Shown: in pieces, positions 16,314 through 24,802 of the stretch | Numbering within the stretch: the stretch's first letter is position 1 | Layout: every line of letters begins with the position of its first letter | Source: a virus | Strand: one strand, 5' to 3' | DNA: 56,912 nt | IMG/VR virus record: IMGVR_UViG_3300044612_003613 | Location: 1 to 56,912 of that record | Translations under genes and position numbers: made by a program | Notes under the pieces: model-generated | What the model saw: the letters and a program-made list of their open reading frames with translations, nothing else | Databases searched by the model: none | What the model was told of the DNA's origin: nothing

Positions 16314-16571
16314 ATGGCACTACAGCAACCAACCCGACGCCAGCACGATGTCGCCTTGGCAATCCTCAAACACCAGAATCTCCACGGGCAGTCTCCAACT
16401 CTAAAAGAGCTTGCGCAGGCTCTTGAAATTGCCACCGTGAGTAGCATTTACCAGCATTTGACTCAGCTGAAGAAAAAGGGCTGGGTGACCTGGCAACCCC
16501 ATGGTCACCGATCGCTGCGATTTACGGAACACGGTGCAGCAGAAGCTGTAATTGACCTGGGCAACTCATGA
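16314..16571 (+). CDS. LexA-type winged-helix DNA-binding protein lacking the protease domain
   Basis: 85 residues. The whole protein aligns in pattern with the LexA N-terminal domain: 'TRRQHDVALAILKHQ', 'GQSPTLKELAQALEI', 'SSIYQHLTQLKKKGWV', then an R-S-L-R-F wing strand. The C-terminal S24 autopeptidase domain of LexA is absent, so this protein cannot self-cleave in the SOS response. It probably acts as a transcription regulator and is a candidate binder of the 18-bp palindromes. It overlaps the next gene by ATGA (16568-16571). Confidence 0.75.
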   Translation: MALQQPTRRQHDVALAILKHQNLHGQSPTLKELAQALEIATVSSIYQHLTQLKKKGWVTWQPHGHRSLRFTEHGAAEAVIDLGNS

Positions 16572-16870
16572 TCGTACCCATCGCCAACTACCCAACATCC
16601 AGGGATTATCGCCAGCTCTGGACGTTGGCCCAAACCGCAGCGATTGTCTGCATTGTTGACTTTCAACCCGACAAGCCCCGCACTTGTCGCGACATAGCCA
16701 GCACCATTCATTCCCCGGAGTATTTGCCTGAGCTAGTCCAAGTCAGCTCTCGTGGTATTGGCCACATCTGGGCTGAATCAGTCGAGAGTTTCATCGCTCA
16801 ATGCGAGCACTGCAAACTGGAGTGGCTGGTGCCGCCAGCGGCCCCATTGCCCTTAAAAGAGGCCCCATGA
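16568..16870 (+). CDS. Hypothetical protein, paralogue of 25381-25959
   Basis: 100 residues, starting in an ATGA overlap with the LexA-like gene. Its pattern is shared with the gene at 25381: 'YRQLWTLAQTAAIVCIVDF' versus 'YELLFHLAKRQSVVCEVDF', and the C-terminal 'ESFIAQCEHCKLEWLVPP' versus 'EEFSALCKHNNLQWVVPP'. Both lie in plus-strand cassettes downstream of copies of the same operator. The fold and function are unknown; a small alpha/beta domain is likely. Confidence 0.6.
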   Translation: MIVPIANYPTSRDYRQLWTLAQTAAIVCIVDFQPDKPRTCRDIASTIHSPEYLPELVQVSSRGIGHIWAESVESFIAQCEHCKLEWLVPPAAPLPLKEAP

Positions 16871-17058
16871 TTGAACCCGCTGACAATGTTGACTCTCACG
16901 AGCAAGGCAATGAAGAGCGCTGCCTTGATGCTGCTATCGCCCATGGCCTATTAGTTCGCGGGATCAATCCAATTAAAGACGGCTGCGACGACGGAGAGCA
17001 CGGCTGCCCGTTATGCCCGTGGGCAGGGTTGGTCCAATCTCCCAACGAGGCCCAATGA
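16867..17058 (+). CDS. Small acidic protein with CPLCPW motif
   Basis: 63 residues, starting in an ATGA overlap with the previous gene and ending at TGA 17056-17058. The composition is acidic with several Cys, including 'DGEHGCPLCPW', which could bind zinc together with C at about residue 19. It is the fifth gene of the 15078-17232 cassette. In the same frame after the stop the sequence continues to look protein-coding (see 17055-17232). No family recognised. Confidence 0.5.
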   Translation: MIEPADNVDSHEQGNEERCLDAAIAHGLLVRGINPIKDGCDDGEHGCPLCPWAGLVQSPNEAQ

Positions 17059-17232
17059 CACCCGATTCCTCACCTGCGTGAACAACTGGACCTTACCGAT
17101 AGGCTACTTGAAAACCGCGAACAAGTTCTCAGGGCTATACCAGAGTGCCCAATTCACGGCTCAGGTTGCGTATCACATGCACTGGGATGGATTGAGCGAG
17201 CTAAGGCTGCTCTTCAAGCGATAGGTACTTGA
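17055..17232 (+). pseudogene. Possible broken small ORF (frameshift after ATG 17055)
   Basis: ATG at 17055 overlaps the previous stop (ATGA), but its frame ends after eight codons. From 17074 to the TGA at 17230-17232 another frame reads like a genuine small protein (LREQLDLTDRLLENREQVL..., containing ECPIHGSGC). It lacks a good start codon and is in the same frame as the upstream gene. Either a one-base indel separated start and body, or the upstream TGA is read through. It ends 11 bases before the convergent MuF gene. Confidence 0.3.
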
Positions 17233-17243
17233 CGGGTACTTGA

Positions 17244-18674
17244 TCAAACCGATCTCAAAATTGCCTCATAGGCCGCCCTGGCCTGCTGGTCCAGCCAACC
17301 TCGCCGCGGGCACCACACCGGGTCACCAGCTGGCCAATCGCGCGCGGCCTGGTTCAGAGGGTCATCTGGGCTCAAGGCTTTCCTTGCCACGCTTTGCGGC
17401 AGGCCTTTGCGCTCCATCAGGGGGTAGTCAGCAGACTTGCCCCGCATGTCCCCGGGCCCACCGACCGGACGGGGCACCGCATCGGCGCCGGCGGCCGCCC
17501 GGAAATAGGCCATGGTGGCCGCCGCATGGGCCTGGAACTCGGCCTCCCAGGTCTGATCCGGCGATTTCGCCATGCTGTTCTGGATCACCAGCGATTCCAA
17601 GGTGATCGGGCTCTCGCCGCAGCGGCAGTTCGGATGGATCGGGGTTTTCACCCCACCAATCCAGTAGATGCAGCCGGATCGGGGCGCACAGAACTCGCAG
17701 GTGCGGTCATCAAGCGTCGCCAGGTACTGCACAAAGCCAACCCGCAGCCGGCGGTAGATCCGCTCTTGGGCCTCGCCAGATGCCATCAAGGTTTCGGTGC
17801 GGGCGATCGTTTCCGCCCGGTTTTTGAAGGCCTCGTTGATGGTTGGGATCCTCTCCCGCAGCTTGGCCTTCAGCGCCCGGGGATCGGGGCCCTGGGCCAT
17901 CTGGCGCGCCGTCTCAAACGACACCGACTCCCCCCATTCAGCCCACCACTTGGCGTAGTAACTCTTTGACGCCCTGACGTGCTCATCGGAGGCCGCATCA
18001 CGCTCTTTGGCGTAGTTCTCGGACAGGCTCTTGAAATCGCGTTCCGCCGCGATCACCGCACCGCTGAGATCGAAGAGCCGGCTCAGCCGTTGCCCACCCT
18101 GGTACCCCCGATCTGGCGCCGATGGCATGTCGATCGGTGCGGGGCCCTGCTGGCCGGGCAACAGCGGCGGGCCGTCGCCCGGCCCCTGGCCCTGGCCCTG
18201 GCCTGGCAGCTGCTCGATCTGCCCCTCTGGGGAGAGCGCCGCCAGGGAGGGCTCGAGTTCTGCCCCGGTGATCTGGAGGGCATATTCGCTGCCCAGTCCC
18301 TGGGCCCGATCGAACAGGGCTTTCAGTTCGCTCTCCAGCCGCTCCATCCGTTGGGGGGAGAGCTGCATCGAGTCGATGATCTGGCGCAGATCTTGGAGCA
18401 GCTGCCCCTGCAGGATCAGCTGGGCTTGATTCTTCAAAACCGGATCGATGGATACCTGCCCCTCGGGGGTGGATCCCAAAAACGCCCCTGGGGTGGTCTT
18501 TGGGTCATAGGCGGGTTGGGCGGCGATGCCATCGAGCTGCGCAAAAATGCGTGCGACCGTTTCCCGCAGGGCCCCCTCGAAGACGCGACCGATCCGCCCG
18601 ATCGCTTCATCCTCCAGGCCCCGCAGTTCGTCGCTTAGCCGCTGCTGGAGCTCCAGCCGACGGTCAATGCTCAT
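17244..18674 (-). CDS. MuF/SPP1 gp7-type minor head (head morphogenesis) protein
   Basis: 476 residues, starting in an ATGA overlap with the portal gene. Residues about 330-355 carry the family signature C-E-F-C ... GCIYWIGG ... HPNCRC, a zinc-binding-like motif of the Mu gpF/SPP1 gp7 domain, preceded by 'ARTETLMASGEAQ'. The N-terminal region is helical (QQRLSDELRGLEDEAIGR). These proteins associate with the portal inside the head and are often ejected with DNA. The gene follows the portal in the usual order and is followed, after the inserted cassette, by the polyvalent genes. Confidence 0.85.
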   Translation of the reverse strand: MSIDRRLELQQRLSDELRGLEDEAIGRIGRVFEGALRETVARIFAQLDGIAAQPAYDPKTTPGAFLGSTPEGQVSIDPVLKNQAQLILQGQLLQDLRQIIDSMQLSPQRMERLESELKALFDRAQGLGSEYALQITGAELEPSLAALSPEGQIEQLPGQGQGQGPGDGPPLLPGQQGPAPIDMPSAPDRGYQGGQRLSRLFDLSGAVIAAERDFKSLSENYAKERDAASDEHVRASKSYYAKWWAEWGESVSFETARQMAQGPDPRALKAKLRERIPTINEAFKNRAETIARTETLMASGEAQERIYRRLRVGFVQYLATLDDRTCEFCAPRSGCIYWIGGVKTPIHPNCRCGESPITLESLVIQNSMAKSPDQTWEAEFQAHAAATMAYFRAAAGADAVPRPVGGPGDMRGKSADYPLMERKGLPQSVARKALSPDDPLNQAARDWPAGDPVWCPRRGWLDQQARAAYEAILRSV

Positions 18675-20695
18675 GGCTCATAGCTGTCGCATCGGACCCC
18701 CATCGCCAGCAAGTCCAGGCCATCGAGGCGGCGCACCCGGGCACCCGGGCCGGCGGCGGCCACCACCATGGCCTGGTCCTTCACTCCCAACACGGCGGTC
18801 CATTGACCGGCCGGGCTCAGCACCTCCCATATCCCGGTGGGGTCAGGGCCCACTGCCGCTTCCAGAGCCAGGGCCTGCCCGTAGGGTCCGACCAGGGTGG
18901 CGCTGCCATCGATGCGGACGTCAACTGGCACGCCGGCCACCACCCGCCGACCGGTCACCCGGCTGCCGTCCGCCCGTACCCCGGGGCGCCGGCCGCGGCC
19001 CTTGCGGCGCTTGCCCTGCGCGATCGCCCTGGCGATGGCCCTGGCGATGGCCTCGGCGGCCGCCGCTTGCTGGAGAGGGAAGCCCTCCATCTGCAACGAC
19101 CCCTCCAGCTGGTCATCGGCCTGCTGCTGGCCGTCGACGGCGCCGTCGTTGCAGGTGGCGGGCTTCCCCCTGGCGGTGGCGGCGTCGCAGGGGCTGCAGC
19201 AACCGTCGTCGCGTTCGTCCCCGCTGTCCCCCCGGGGGGCCTGCTGCTGGCCCTGGCCCTGGCCCTGGCCCTGGCCCTGGCCAATGGCCTCACCGGGCAG
19301 AGTGGCGAGGTCACCACCAAAGGTGGGTGGTGGCAGGTTTTGGGGATCCTGTTTGATTGCGCCATTCTTCTCGCGGTCCAGCAGGGTGGTCTCCATCGAG
19401 AACTTGGCCCCGCCAAAACGCGCCACGGCCACTTCGTTGGGCTGCAACACACCTGACTGGATGTTCTGGCTGTCGGCCGTTGCCACCTTGCCCCGTAGCT
19501 CGGCCTCTTCCAGGTCGGAAAGGGTGAAGGTGCTGTGAAAATCAATCTGCCAATCCTCTGGCAGTTTCATTGCTGCCTTGTTGGTGGAGCAAGCGGCCAG
19601 CGTTTCGTAGAACTGGCGCAACTGCCGATCAATGTGGTCTTCCTGGATCATGTGCACCTCTTGTGCAAAATCCGCCTTCTCTGAATGGCCAGTGGCCCCC
19701 AACCCCGATGGGGAGCTGCCCCAGAGCTTGGTGTGGGGGATCCGGCTTGCCCCCTGAACTTCGTCCTTGAGTTTTTCGATGATCGACTCGACCCCTGCGG
19801 CCGAACGGGTCAGAAATGAGGCCTCTTCACCATCAGCGTCGAGGGCGATGCCGCCGATCACCGAACGCATCATCGCGTTCAAAGCCAGCCGATTAGTGAT
19901 CAGGTCGCCATTGCCTCGCTCCACCATGCCTTTTAAACCCTTGACTTTCTGCACATATAGGCTGAAGTCGTTGAGGATGTTGGCGGCTGATGCTTGGCCT
20001 GTTTCGTAGCGCTTGAATACACTCCAGACGGACTGCAATACGGATACACCCCACCATCTAAAGTGACTTTTGTAACTGTAAGGAACCGAGTCTCCTTCAA
20101 AACGCAGCAGCCTGGAGCGATGGATAGGCACATGCAGTAATTGATCTTTTATGCCAATACGGCGCAAATCTTCATCTCGATTGATTTGCATTTGATAAAG
20201 CTCAGGTTCGCCTACACCGCTCCAGCCCGCTGCCGGCCAAATCCGTTGGCAATCCATGGCATGCAGCCCCTTGATGGCCCGTAGCCTCTTGAGGTTGACA
20301 GGCTCATTGATGGGAGTGTTGTCATCAAGGATCATGATTATCGCCGCGCCGCCATGAAGGCGAGACTGCTTCATGGCTTCCTTGACATGAGTGCGGATCC
20401 CCATGTCTTCGCCAGTCGCAACCAGCCGATCAAACCGCTTCTTCTCAGCATCGGTGGTTTCCGGGCCCAGGGTCAGGGCCCAGCCCGCCCTGGTGCACTC
20501 CTGCGGGATGGTGTCGACGATGCGCCGGCAGAGCCAGTTGTTTATGTATAAAGCGTCCAGGTCAGCGGGTTGCAGTATTTCCGGCGCTGCAACACCGGTG
20601 TATCGCTCCTTGTCCTGACTGGTGCCCATTTTGGTCAGGGTGTTGACCAATACCCCGTCAAACCGTTTCTCAAAAGCGATTTCGTCGGTATCCAA
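18671..20695 (-). CDS. Portal protein (DUF1073-like) with long C-terminal extension
   Basis: 674 residues with a TTG start at 20695 and AGGG upstream. Residues about 20-430 match the DUF1073 portal family ('INNWLCRRIVDTIPQE', 'LHGGAAIIMI', 'FRWWGVSVLQSVW'). The portal forms the dodecameric DNA channel at the packaging vertex. Residues about 475-490 are a Gly-Gln repeat encoded by a GGCCCT tandem repeat (19247-19284). After it come a Cys-rich patch (DDGCCSPCDAA) and about 130 residues that include a basic RRKGRGRRPG segment and a beta-rich domain not typical of portals. This is the first gene of the leftward head operon. Confidence 0.85.
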   Translation of the reverse strand: MDTDEIAFEKRFDGVLVNTLTKMGTSQDKERYTGVAAPEILQPADLDALYINNWLCRRIVDTIPQECTRAGWALTLGPETTDAEKKRFDRLVATGEDMGIRTHVKEAMKQSRLHGGAAIIMILDDNTPINEPVNLKRLRAIKGLHAMDCQRIWPAAGWSGVGEPELYQMQINRDEDLRRIGIKDQLLHVPIHRSRLLRFEGDSVPYSYKSHFRWWGVSVLQSVWSVFKRYETGQASAANILNDFSLYVQKVKGLKGMVERGNGDLITNRLALNAMMRSVIGGIALDADGEEASFLTRSAAGVESIIEKLKDEVQGASRIPHTKLWGSSPSGLGATGHSEKADFAQEVHMIQEDHIDRQLRQFYETLAACSTNKAAMKLPEDWQIDFHSTFTLSDLEEAELRGKVATADSQNIQSGVLQPNEVAVARFGGAKFSMETTLLDREKNGAIKQDPQNLPPPTFGGDLATLPGEAIGQGQGQGQGQGQQQAPRGDSGDERDDGCCSPCDAATARGKPATCNDGAVDGQQQADDQLEGSLQMEGFPLQQAAAAEAIARAIARAIAQGKRRKGRGRRPGVRADGSRVTGRRVVAGVPVDVRIDGSATLVGPYGQALALEAAVGPDPTGIWEVLSPAGQWTAVLGVKDQAMVVAAAGPGARVRRLDGLDLLAMGVRCDSYEP
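19247..19284. repeat. GGCCCT hexanucleotide tandem repeat in the portal gene
   Basis: Six or so consecutive GGCCCT units encode a Gly-Gln repeat (GQGQGQGQGQ) in the portal C-terminal extension. A shorter version of the same hexamer occurs at 18182-18205 in the MuF gene. Such repeats can change length by slippage without a frame change. Confidence 0.7.
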
Positions 20696-20723
20696 AATCC
20701 CTGCTCTTTTACGAAAGGCGCTC

Positions 20724-20734
20724 GATCAGGTTAA
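20724..20734 (-). promoter_or_regulatory. TTAACCTGATC motif upstream of the portal gene (copy 1)
   Basis: Read on the minus strand the sequence is TTAACCTGATC, 28 bases before the portal start. The same element lies before two other leftward structural/lysis genes (51521-51531 as TTAACCTGAGC; 52278-52288 as TTAACCTGATC). It is a candidate late-gene control element. Confidence 0.35.
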
Positions 20735-20861
20735 TGCCGCCCGTCCTTTCTCCTGAATGCCAGGGCGCTTCATCGCCAATGCTGGATGCAATGGACGGTA
20801 GGCTTGCGGCGACCATCGGCGATGCGGGGCCATGGCCAGCAGGTCAGGCGAGAGATCATCA

Positions 20862-21728
20862 ATGGTCGGCGCCATGCTGGCCGATTTCGGCCGGTATCCG
20901 ATCCCAAACAAGACCGAGCAGCTGCTCAGGGGCCAGCAGGTTCGAGCGTGGCTGGATTGGCCTGGCGGCCCTGACGCGGCGCCGGGGGCAATACGGCGAG
21001 CAGGCAAGCGGGCACGAGACCGGTTGGTGACAGGAAACATGCGGATGTGCGTCACCGTCGCCAAAAAGTATTGCCGGATGGGCCTCCCCCTTGAGGATCT
21101 GATCCAGGAGGGGGCAATCGGCTTGCAGCGCGGGGTCGAGATGTTCGATCCCACCAAGGGTTATACCCTGGGCACTTATGCCTATTGGTGGGTGCGACAG
21201 GCGATGTATCGCGCCCTTGCGGAAACTGCAGATACGATTCGCATTCCGACCAATGTGCTGGAGGTGTTGTTCAAGGTCGAGCGCCATATCGCATCCAGTC
21301 CAAATCGGCTTACGGATGCTGAGTTGCTGGAGATTTCAGGGCTAAAAAGTATGGAACAGTTGGAACGCATTCGGATAGGGGCTCGCGCCAAAAAATGCGG
21401 CAGCACATCAGTCCTGTTGCCTGATGAGAAGCACTGCCTAGAAGAGGTCTTGCCATGCCCCAAAAGCCGCGTCGATATTGAGGAAGATCGGCTGGAAAAT
21501 GCTCTTCAGCTTGAGAGGCTGGCGGCAATGCTCCCGTTTCTATCAGATGAAGAAACCGAAATAATTGAGCTGTTGTATCTAAATGAATTGCCTAAAACAG
21601 AAATCGCCAGGATGCTTGATACAACTGCTGATCGGGTTTCCAACATCGTCAACAAGGCAATGGGCAAGCTGCGTCGCCTGGCCATGATCGACGATGGGGA
21701 GCAAGTCATTCAGGAATCATTATTTTAG
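20862..21728 (+). CDS. Phage-encoded sigma-70-family RNA polymerase sigma factor
   Basis: 288 residues from ATG 20862 (ATG 20874 is an alternative). Region 2 is clear: '[20 protein letters not shown]', '[19 protein letters not shown]', then the -10 recognition helix '[20 protein letters not shown]'. Region 3 follows. Region 4 carries the -35 helix-turn-helix '[20 protein letters not shown]'. It resembles cyanobacterial group 2/3 sigma factors. It is transcribed divergently from the portal/head operon and probably redirects host RNA polymerase to phage promoters. It ends in a 4-base convergent overlap with the HNH gene. Confidence 0.85.
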   Translation: MVGAMLADFGRYPIPNKTEQLLRGQQVRAWLDWPGGPDAAPGAIRRAGKRARDRLVTGNMRMCVTVAKKYCRMGLPLEDLIQEGAIGLQRGVEMFDPTKGYTLGTYAYWWVRQAMYRALAETADTIRIPTNVLEVLFKVERHIASSPNRLTDAELLEISGLKSMEQLERIRIGARAKKCGSTSVLLPDEKHCLEEVLPCPKSRVDIEEDRLENALQLERLAAMLPFLSDEETEIIELLYLNELPKTEIARMLDTTADRVSNIVNKAMGKLRRLAMIDDGEQVIQESLF

Positions 21729-22021
21729 GTTTGCTTTACGTTTTGGATGCGTGCCAGCGCTCGCTTTTGCAGCCGGCGCCTTTCTCCGTCATAGCGCAGG
21801 TGGCAGGGTGCGCACAGGGCCACCAGGTTCTCGGGCCGGCAGTCGTGCTCGATGTGGTTGATGTGAGCGACCGTGAGTGTCAGCCGGTGGGTTTCAAACG
21901 GCTCCCCGGGGCGCCGGCACTGGGTTTTGCAGCCTTCGCAGGCCCAGTCCGATTGGCGCTTCACATTGAGGGCGATCTCTTTCCAGTCGTCTGGATATTT
22001 GCTCCAATCCACTGGTGCCAT
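21725..22021 (-). CDS. HNH endonuclease
   Basis: 98 residues. It has zinc-binding CEGC (about residues 28-31) and CAPCH (about 71-75), and the HNH core '[19 protein letters not shown]' with the central Asn and final His in 'CHLRYD'. HNH proteins next to terminase are required for specific cleavage in HK97-like phages with cohesive ends. Here the gene is 850 bases from the terminase genes but on the opposite strand. Confidence 0.85.
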   Translation of the reverse strand: MAPVDWSKYPDDWKEIALNVKRQSDWACEGCKTQCRRPGEPFETHRLTLTVAHINHIEHDCRPENLVALCAPCHLRYDGERRRLQKRALARIQNVKQT

Positions 22022-22027
22022 GGCGTC

Positions 22028-22351
22028 CTAGCCGCCTGATTGAGGTTTGGCCTTGGCCGCTGGCACCCAGCCCCACCACCCCAGCCACTGGCGCAGGGCG
22101 TCGCCGTGGGGGGTGCCGGCGGCCAGCTTGGCCGCCTTGAGCACCTCGGCAGGGCCATCGACAAACCGGCTGCCGCCATGATCGAGCACCACCCATTTGC
22201 CTTCTGTGGTGCGGGCTGCCATGAATGCGTCCGCACCGGCAAACGCCACAGGCCGCCCTTCGGGGGGCACTTCGATGGCCAACGCTTTGATCACTGCAGC
22301 CACCGTGGGATCGAAAGCGATGGCCGCAAACTGGCGCCAGTTGGGGTTCAT
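22028..22351 (-). CDS. Hypothetical protein near terminase
   Basis: 107 residues. The N-terminus is helical (WRQFAAIAFDPTVAAVIKAL); the middle has a beta segment (KWVVLDHGGSRFVDGP); the C-terminus is rich in Trp and Lys. It lies 6 bases upstream of the HNH start in the same direction, suggesting a two- or three-gene transcript with 22352-22732. There is no recognised domain. Confidence 0.5.
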   Translation of the reverse strand: MNPNWRQFAAIAFDPTVAAVIKALAIEVPPEGRPVAFAGADAFMAARTTEGKWVVLDHGGSRFVDGPAEVLKAAKLAAGTPHGDALRQWLGWWGWVPAAKAKPQSGG

Positions 22352-22732
22352 TTAGAATTGGTGGGCAAGTTGATTTAGTATCTGGCAAGGCAGCGGTCTT
22401 GAGTATTTACACTGATCATTTATTTGCTGCAAAAAGGCTCTTTTTGCTCCATACACTTTGCAACCAGTTGTGAGCAAGATATTCAGCGCTGCATAGCGCT
22501 CGCTGTCAAACGGGACAGCATGATCCACGACCACCTCTGAGTAATTGAATCTGCGTCCCCTCGTGTTGCGCACTGTAAGCCATGACAATGGGCGCACCTC
22601 CAGGTCATCACGCCCCAACTTTGCCGCTAGGGCCTTTGGGTAGAACAAGTTGCTATTTAGCCACACAAAAACCGCGCCGGGTGGGGCAGCATTCATTTGT
22701 GCGGTGGTTCTGCCTGTCTGTCGGTCTGACAT
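22352..22732 (-). CDS. Hypothetical protein (TGRTT...GAVFVW type)
   Basis: About 126 residues from ATG 22732 (MSDRQTGRTTAQMN); an earlier start at 22771 is possible. The sequence 'PPGAVFVWLNSNLFYPKALA' and 'VRPLSWL' resembles small uncharacterised phage proteins in which a nucleotide-binding-like RTT motif precedes an F-V-W strand. I cannot assign a function. It is divergent from the terminase small subunit. Confidence 0.45.
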   Translation of the reverse strand: MSDRQTGRTTAQMNAAPPGAVFVWLNSNLFYPKALAAKLGRDDLEVRPLSWLTVRNTRGRRFNYSEVVVDHAVPFDSERYAALNILLTTGCKVYGAKRAFLQQINDQCKYSRPLPCQILNQLAHQF

Positions 22733-22844
22733 CCTTTTGCTTTGGCCGCAAGCGCGACAACTGCTCCCCAATCCTAACGGGCAGCCTTTGATTTAGCTGC
22801 ACTTAGCCCAACCAACTTGGTTTTGTTCTCGTCATTATTGGGTA

Positions 22845-22859
22845 ACATGACGAACATGT
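22845..22859. promoter_or_regulatory. ACATG-N5-CATGT inverted repeat upstream of terminase
   Basis: A perfect 5-bp inverted repeat with a 5-base spacer lies in the divergent region, 11 bases before the terminase small-subunit start at 22871. It could be a regulator or TerS binding site (packaging signal). It does not match the 18-bp operator. Confidence 0.3.
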
Positions 22860-22870
22860 CTGCTTGACGA

Positions 22871-23308
22871 GTGGCAGGAGCAGCAGAAAAAAAACCTGCC
22901 GGAGCCAAAAAGCCCAGGAAAAAAGCAACGCGATTAGAGAAACTATTCCGTGTGCGGGAGTTGCAAACCCTTTGTATTAACGGCTATTCCGCCCTTGATC
23001 TAGAGGGCCATTGCATCCAGAAATGGGGGCTGAGCCTGCCAAATGCTCGTCTTTATATCAATGAAGCGATTGGCGGTATGGTCGAGTCGCTGACAGAAAC
23101 CGATAAGAGGCGAATAGCCTTGATTATTTTTCATCGCTATGAGAATTCTTACAAGCTGGCGAGAACGCTGAAAAATCCTGGCGCAATGATCCAGGCGTGC
23201 GACTCGATGGCTCGCTATTTCATGGAAAAGGCGCCTGATGCCGACATTGTGGCCAACCAGGCAACCAGGGAAGCTGCGGCCCATGATCCTCGCGAGGATT
23301 TTGAGTAA
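22871..23308 (+). CDS. terS: Terminase small subunit (probable)
   Basis: 145 residues, GTG start at 22871. It has a Lys-rich N-terminus and a helical body ('GYSALDLEGHCIQKWGLSLP' resembles a DNA-binding helix-turn-helix, then 'RRIALIIFHRYENSYKLART'). It is located 3 bases before the large terminase subunit, the standard position. It would bind the packaging site and load the motor. There is no strict family motif; the call depends on context and helix-turn-helix character. Confidence 0.7.
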   Translation: MAGAAEKKPAGAKKPRKKATRLEKLFRVRELQTLCINGYSALDLEGHCIQKWGLSLPNARLYINEAIGGMVESLTETDKRRIALIIFHRYENSYKLARTLKNPGAMIQACDSMARYFMEKAPDADIVANQATREAAAHDPREDFE

Positions 23309-23311
23309 GGC

Positions 23312-24802
23312 ATGGTTCAGATAATTGTAAAGCCACCTTCAATAGTTGATTGGTATTCACCTATCCCAATTCTGGGCACGTCTGAAAAGGCTGCCGCCCC
23401 ATGGGACACGCTTCCTCCTGCCTGGCCAGACTTCGCAGAACAGACGTTAATCGCTTCAAGTGGCAAGTACATGCCATTCGTGCCTTACTTATATCAACGT
23501 GATTTAATCAAAGTAATTCGCAGGGTGAAAAATGTTTATGTGCTGAAAAGCCGTCAGGTAGGCGCATCTGAAACGATCATTTCGTACAAGCTCTGTCAAT
23601 CCATTCGTAAAACGGCATGGACAGGTGTCGTTTTTTCGAAAACCGGCGAAGACGCCAGCGAGCTGGCCGCTCGAATCAAGGGCCAGGCCAGCAGCCTGCG
23701 GGAACGCTGCCCCAAGTTCGCAAAGGATTCAATGCGGAAGCTGGTTTTCAACGGCTTCGGCAGCCTGCATTTTCTGCCGCCCACCGAACGAGCTGCCCGG
23801 GGCATCCCCTCGGCGTCGATGTTGCTGTTCGATGAAGCGGCCTTCATTGAGAAGCTCAAGGGGATTGAGCAGGGCGCCCTGCCGACTACCAGCATGCTGG
23901 GTGACGCGGCGCGGCACGTGTGGGTTACAACCCCCAAAGGCCGATCCGGGGCGTTTTCTGATCACTGGCACGAAGATCACGGCGAAGTGGTTGTCGATCC
24001 CACGCCGATGGGGGCCAATGGCATCCCGCGGCTGCGAATCAGCCCGGACAACCAGTACGCCAAGATTTGCATTCATTACACCCAGCATCCGGTCTACAAC
24101 CAGGATCCAGAGTGGCCCGAAAAACATAGACGCGCGCTGCAGATCACCAAGGCTCAGTGGCAAAGTGAATTCGAGCTTGATTTCACCGCCAGCGACTCTG
24201 AGGTTTACTCCCACGATCTGATCGAGCTGGCCGAGTCTCGCGGTGGCTGGGAATCGCCCTATCGGCAGAACGTCTACGTGCTGGGTATTGATCCCAATGG
24301 CGGCGGCGGCGACGGCTTCTGCGGCATCGTCCTCGATGTGACCCGCAGCCCGTGGCGGGTGGTGGCCGGTTTCAACGTGAGCGGCCAAAGCCGGGACTAC
24401 GGCCTGCGGCGTTGCGCACGGCTCATTGACGAATATGCGCCGGTGCTGGTGGCAGTCGAAAACAATGGTGTTGGCGCAGCGGTTGCTGAAGCTCTTTGCT
24501 TGCTGCGCCCATCAATCGAAATCACCGAAATCCATACTGGCGGGCCCTCAAAATTGCTGATGACCGATCGGATCGTGCTGTTGTTGGAGCAGGAGGAGCT
24601 GGTCATTCCCAAGGGCCCATTCCCGGACGGTGAAGAGCGCGAGGGCCTCGGCCATCAGCTGCGGAACTTCCGCCAGGACGAAAAAGGCGGGCGCGCCGCC
24701 GCCCCAGGCCACCACGATGATGCCGTGATGGCCCTGGCCATGGCGGGCCAAGCTGGGGCCACAGCCCGGCCCATGGACACCAGCTGGATCACGATGCTTT
24801 GA
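23312..24802 (+). CDS. terL: Terminase large subunit (ATPase-nuclease)
   Basis: 496 residues. The ATPase domain has a Walker A-type KSRQVGAS (about 80-87), Walker B LLFDEAA (about 171-177) and a downstream 'VWVTTPKGRSG' coupling motif. The RNase H-fold nuclease domain has acidic residues in GIDPNGGG (about 325), AVENNG (about 381) and HHDDAV (about 468). It translocates DNA into the prohead through the portal and cuts the concatemer. The length is normal for the family. It ends in a 14-base convergent overlap with the small membrane gene. Confidence 0.93.
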   Translation: MVQIIVKPPSIVDWYSPIPILGTSEKAAAPWDTLPPAWPDFAEQTLIASSGKYMPFVPYLYQRDLIKVIRRVKNVYVLKSRQVGASETIISYKLCQSIRKTAWTGVVFSKTGEDASELAARIKGQASSLRERCPKFAKDSMRKLVFNGFGSLHFLPPTERAARGIPSASMLLFDEAAFIEKLKGIEQGALPTTSMLGDAARHVWVTTPKGRSGAFSDHWHEDHGEVVVDPTPMGANGIPRLRISPDNQYAKICIHYTQHPVYNQDPEWPEKHRRALQITKAQWQSEFELDFTASDSEVYSHDLIELAESRGGWESPYRQNVYVLGIDPNGGGGDGFCGIVLDVTRSPWRVVAGFNVSGQSRDYGLRRCARLIDEYAPVLVAVENNGVGAAVAEALCLLRPSIEITEIHTGGPSKLLMTDRIVLLLEQEELVIPKGPFPDGEEREGLGHQLRNFRQDEKGGRAAAPGHHDDAVMALAMAGQAGATARPMDTSWITML

